Source of the DNA: Caryophanales bacterium UBA1719
GTDB taxonomy: Bacteria; Bacillota_I; Bacilli_A; RFN20; CAG-826
DNA length: 23,086 nt
NCBI GenBank assembly: GCA_002317145.1
Contig: DCIT01000003.1
Span: 88,719 to 111,804, forward strand
Reading direction: 5' to 3'
Below are positions 22,099-23,086 of this stretch, one piece after another (position 1 is the stretch's first letter; each line of letters starts with the position of its first letter). Both the position numbers and the translations under genes were made by a program. The notes under the pieces are model-generated. The model saw nothing but the letters and a program-made list of their open reading frames with translations, ran no database searches and was not told the DNA's origin.

Positions 22099-23086
22099 TG
22101 AACGATTTAGAAAAAAGAGTAGAAGAGATAACTAAACTTCTTGAAAAATATAATTACGAATATTATGTAAAAGACAATCCTTCTGTATCTGATGCTGAAT
22201 ACGATAATTTAATGGATGAATTAATTCATATTGAAACAAATCATCTAGAATTAAAGAAACCATTTTCTCCTACACAAAGAGTTGGAGGTCAAGTATTAAC
22301 TGGGTTCGAAAAAGTTAAACATAAAAGAATGATGCTCTCTTTAGCAGATGTCTTTAATGAAGATGAAGTTCGTGAGTTTGATAGAAAAGTTTTAGAAGCA
22401 TTACATCTAGATTCAATTGATTATATGGCAGAAATGAAGATTGATGGTTTAGCAATGTCGCTTGATTACGTCGATGGAACTTTGAATTATGCTGCTACTC
22501 GCGGAGATGGAAATATTGGTGAAAAAGTAACTAGCAACGTTATTACAGTTAAGTCTATACCTACACATATTTCAATTGATAAACCATTTGAAGTTCGTGG
22601 TGAAATTTTTATGCCTAAAAAGAGTTTATTAAAATTAAACGAAGAAAGAGCGATAAATAAAGAACCATTATTCGCAAATGCTAGAAATGCTGCAGCAGGA
22701 TCAATAAGACAACTCGATACCAAAATTGCGGCATCTCGTGGATTAGAAGGTTTCTGGTATTATTTTGTTAATGCTCAAGAATTTGGATTTACTCGTCATA
22801 GTGAATCTTTAAATTACATAGAATCATTAGGATTTAAAACCAACAAAGAAAGACGCATATGTCATGGTATTGAAGAAGTAATTAAATATATTAATGAATA
22901 CACAGAGAAGCGTTCTTCTTTACCCTATGATATTGATGGAATAGTTATTAAAGTTGATGAATTTAAATATTACAATCGCTTAGGATATACAGCTAAAACT
23001 CCTAAATGGGCAATTGCATATAAATTCCCACCAGAAGAAGTAATTACTAAATTAAGAGATATTGTTTATTCTGTTGGACGCACAGG
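22098..23086 (+). CDS. ligA: NAD+-dependent DNA ligase, 5' part, cut by window edge
   Basis: The frame is open from ATG 22098 to the window end, giving 329 residues of a protein normally about 670 long. The N-terminal Ia domain (LEKYNYEYYVKDNPSVSDAEYD, two segments, 15-36) binds the nicotinamide part of NAD+. The nucleotidyltransferase domain has the active-site lysine in KIDG (114-117), followed by TRGDG, RGEIFMP, NARNAAAGSIRQ and DIDGIVIKVD, then WAIAYKFPPEE. The enzyme seals nicks in replication and repair. It shares an operon with pcrA, as in many Firmicutes, with stop and start overlapping by one base and a good AAGGAGA site. The OB, zinc-finger, HhH and BRCT parts are outside the window. 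Confidence 0.97.
   Translation, partial: MNDLEKRVEEITKLLEKYNYEYYVKDNPSVSDAEYDNLMDELIHIETNHLELKKPFSPTQRVGGQVLTGFEKVKHKRMMLSLADVFNEDEVREFDRKVLEALHLDSIDYMAEMKIDGLAMSLDYVDGTLNYAATRGDGNIGEKVTSNVITVKSIPTHISIDKPFEVRGEIFMPKKSLLKLNEERAINKEPLFANARNAAAGSIRQLDTKIAASRGLEGFWYYFVNAQEFGFTRHSESLNYIESLGFKTNKERRICHGIEEVIKYINEYTEKRSSLPYDIDGIVIKVDEFKYYNRLGYTAKTPKWAIAYKFPPEEVITKLRDIVYSVGRT

Noticed and set aside
22487..22723. 78-residue minus-strand frame
   Set aside because: Lies opposite the ligA nucleotidyltransferase domain, whose motifs are intact.
1..23086. Searched for CRISPR arrays, insertion sequences, tRNA or rRNA genes, toxin-antitoxin pairs and defence systems
   Set aside because: No regularly spaced repeats, transposase motifs, RNA gene signatures or recognisable defence domains were seen.

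Overview
This window looks like a chromosomal segment of an AT-rich, low-GC Gram-positive bacterium. The most likely source is an uncultured Bacilli/Mollicutes-like lineage of the RF39 or Erysipelotrichales type; this is inferred from gene content and base composition. TGA is a true stop codon here: it ends tsaE, tsaB and two membrane-protein genes inside ATGA overlaps. Tryptophan is encoded by TGG. This argues against the Mycoplasma/Spiroplasma code. Genes are packed tightly, no gap exceeds about 110 bases, and I see no tRNA, rRNA, insertion sequence, CRISPR array or phage gene.

Layout. 1-628 (-) is the 5' part of ATP-type PEP carboxykinase. 732-2775 (+) holds a tiny two-helix membrane protein and a Na/Pi-type transporter with a PhoU-like tail. 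2812-4214 (+) holds phosphoglycerate mutase gpmA and a HAD phosphatase. 4215-4469 (-) is a NifU-C iron-sulfur protein. 4539-6898 (+) pairs a large membrane-anchored protein, possibly DUF3137-like, with a LemA protein. 6994-7545 (+) is a lipoprotein. 7597-9311 (-) holds UDP-galactopyranose mutase followed by a four-helix membrane protein. 9386-10670 (+) holds uracil-DNA glycosylase and a TPP riboswitch controlling the thiamine transporter subunit ThiT. 10710-15950 (+) is a long run: an unknown membrane protein, a DUF402 nucleotide phosphatase, tsaE-tsaB-rimI-tsaD (tRNA t6A synthesis plus a GNAT acetyltransferase) and a GT4 glycosyltransferase. 15964-17483 (+) holds asnS and an unlisted 44-residue membrane peptide. 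17484-19308 (-) is a block of three translationally coupled membrane proteins. 19418-23086 (+) holds a thioredoxin-like lipoprotein, then pcrA and ligA, a pairing common in Firmicutes.

Most functions are housekeeping: central carbon metabolism, phosphate and thiamine uptake, tRNA modification and charging, and DNA repair. A recurring set of small, poorly characterised membrane proteins and lipoproteins is interspersed.

The most unusual signal is regulatory. At least six genes have a sigma-A-like -10 box ending only 6-8 bases before the start codon and no Shine-Dalgarno sequence, which predicts leaderless mRNAs, while other genes have clear GGAG-type sites. The TPP riboswitch is also very compact: its predicted transcript starts at the aptamer and the ribosome binding site lies within aptamer helix P4. 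I found no convincing new defence, mobile or biosynthetic system.
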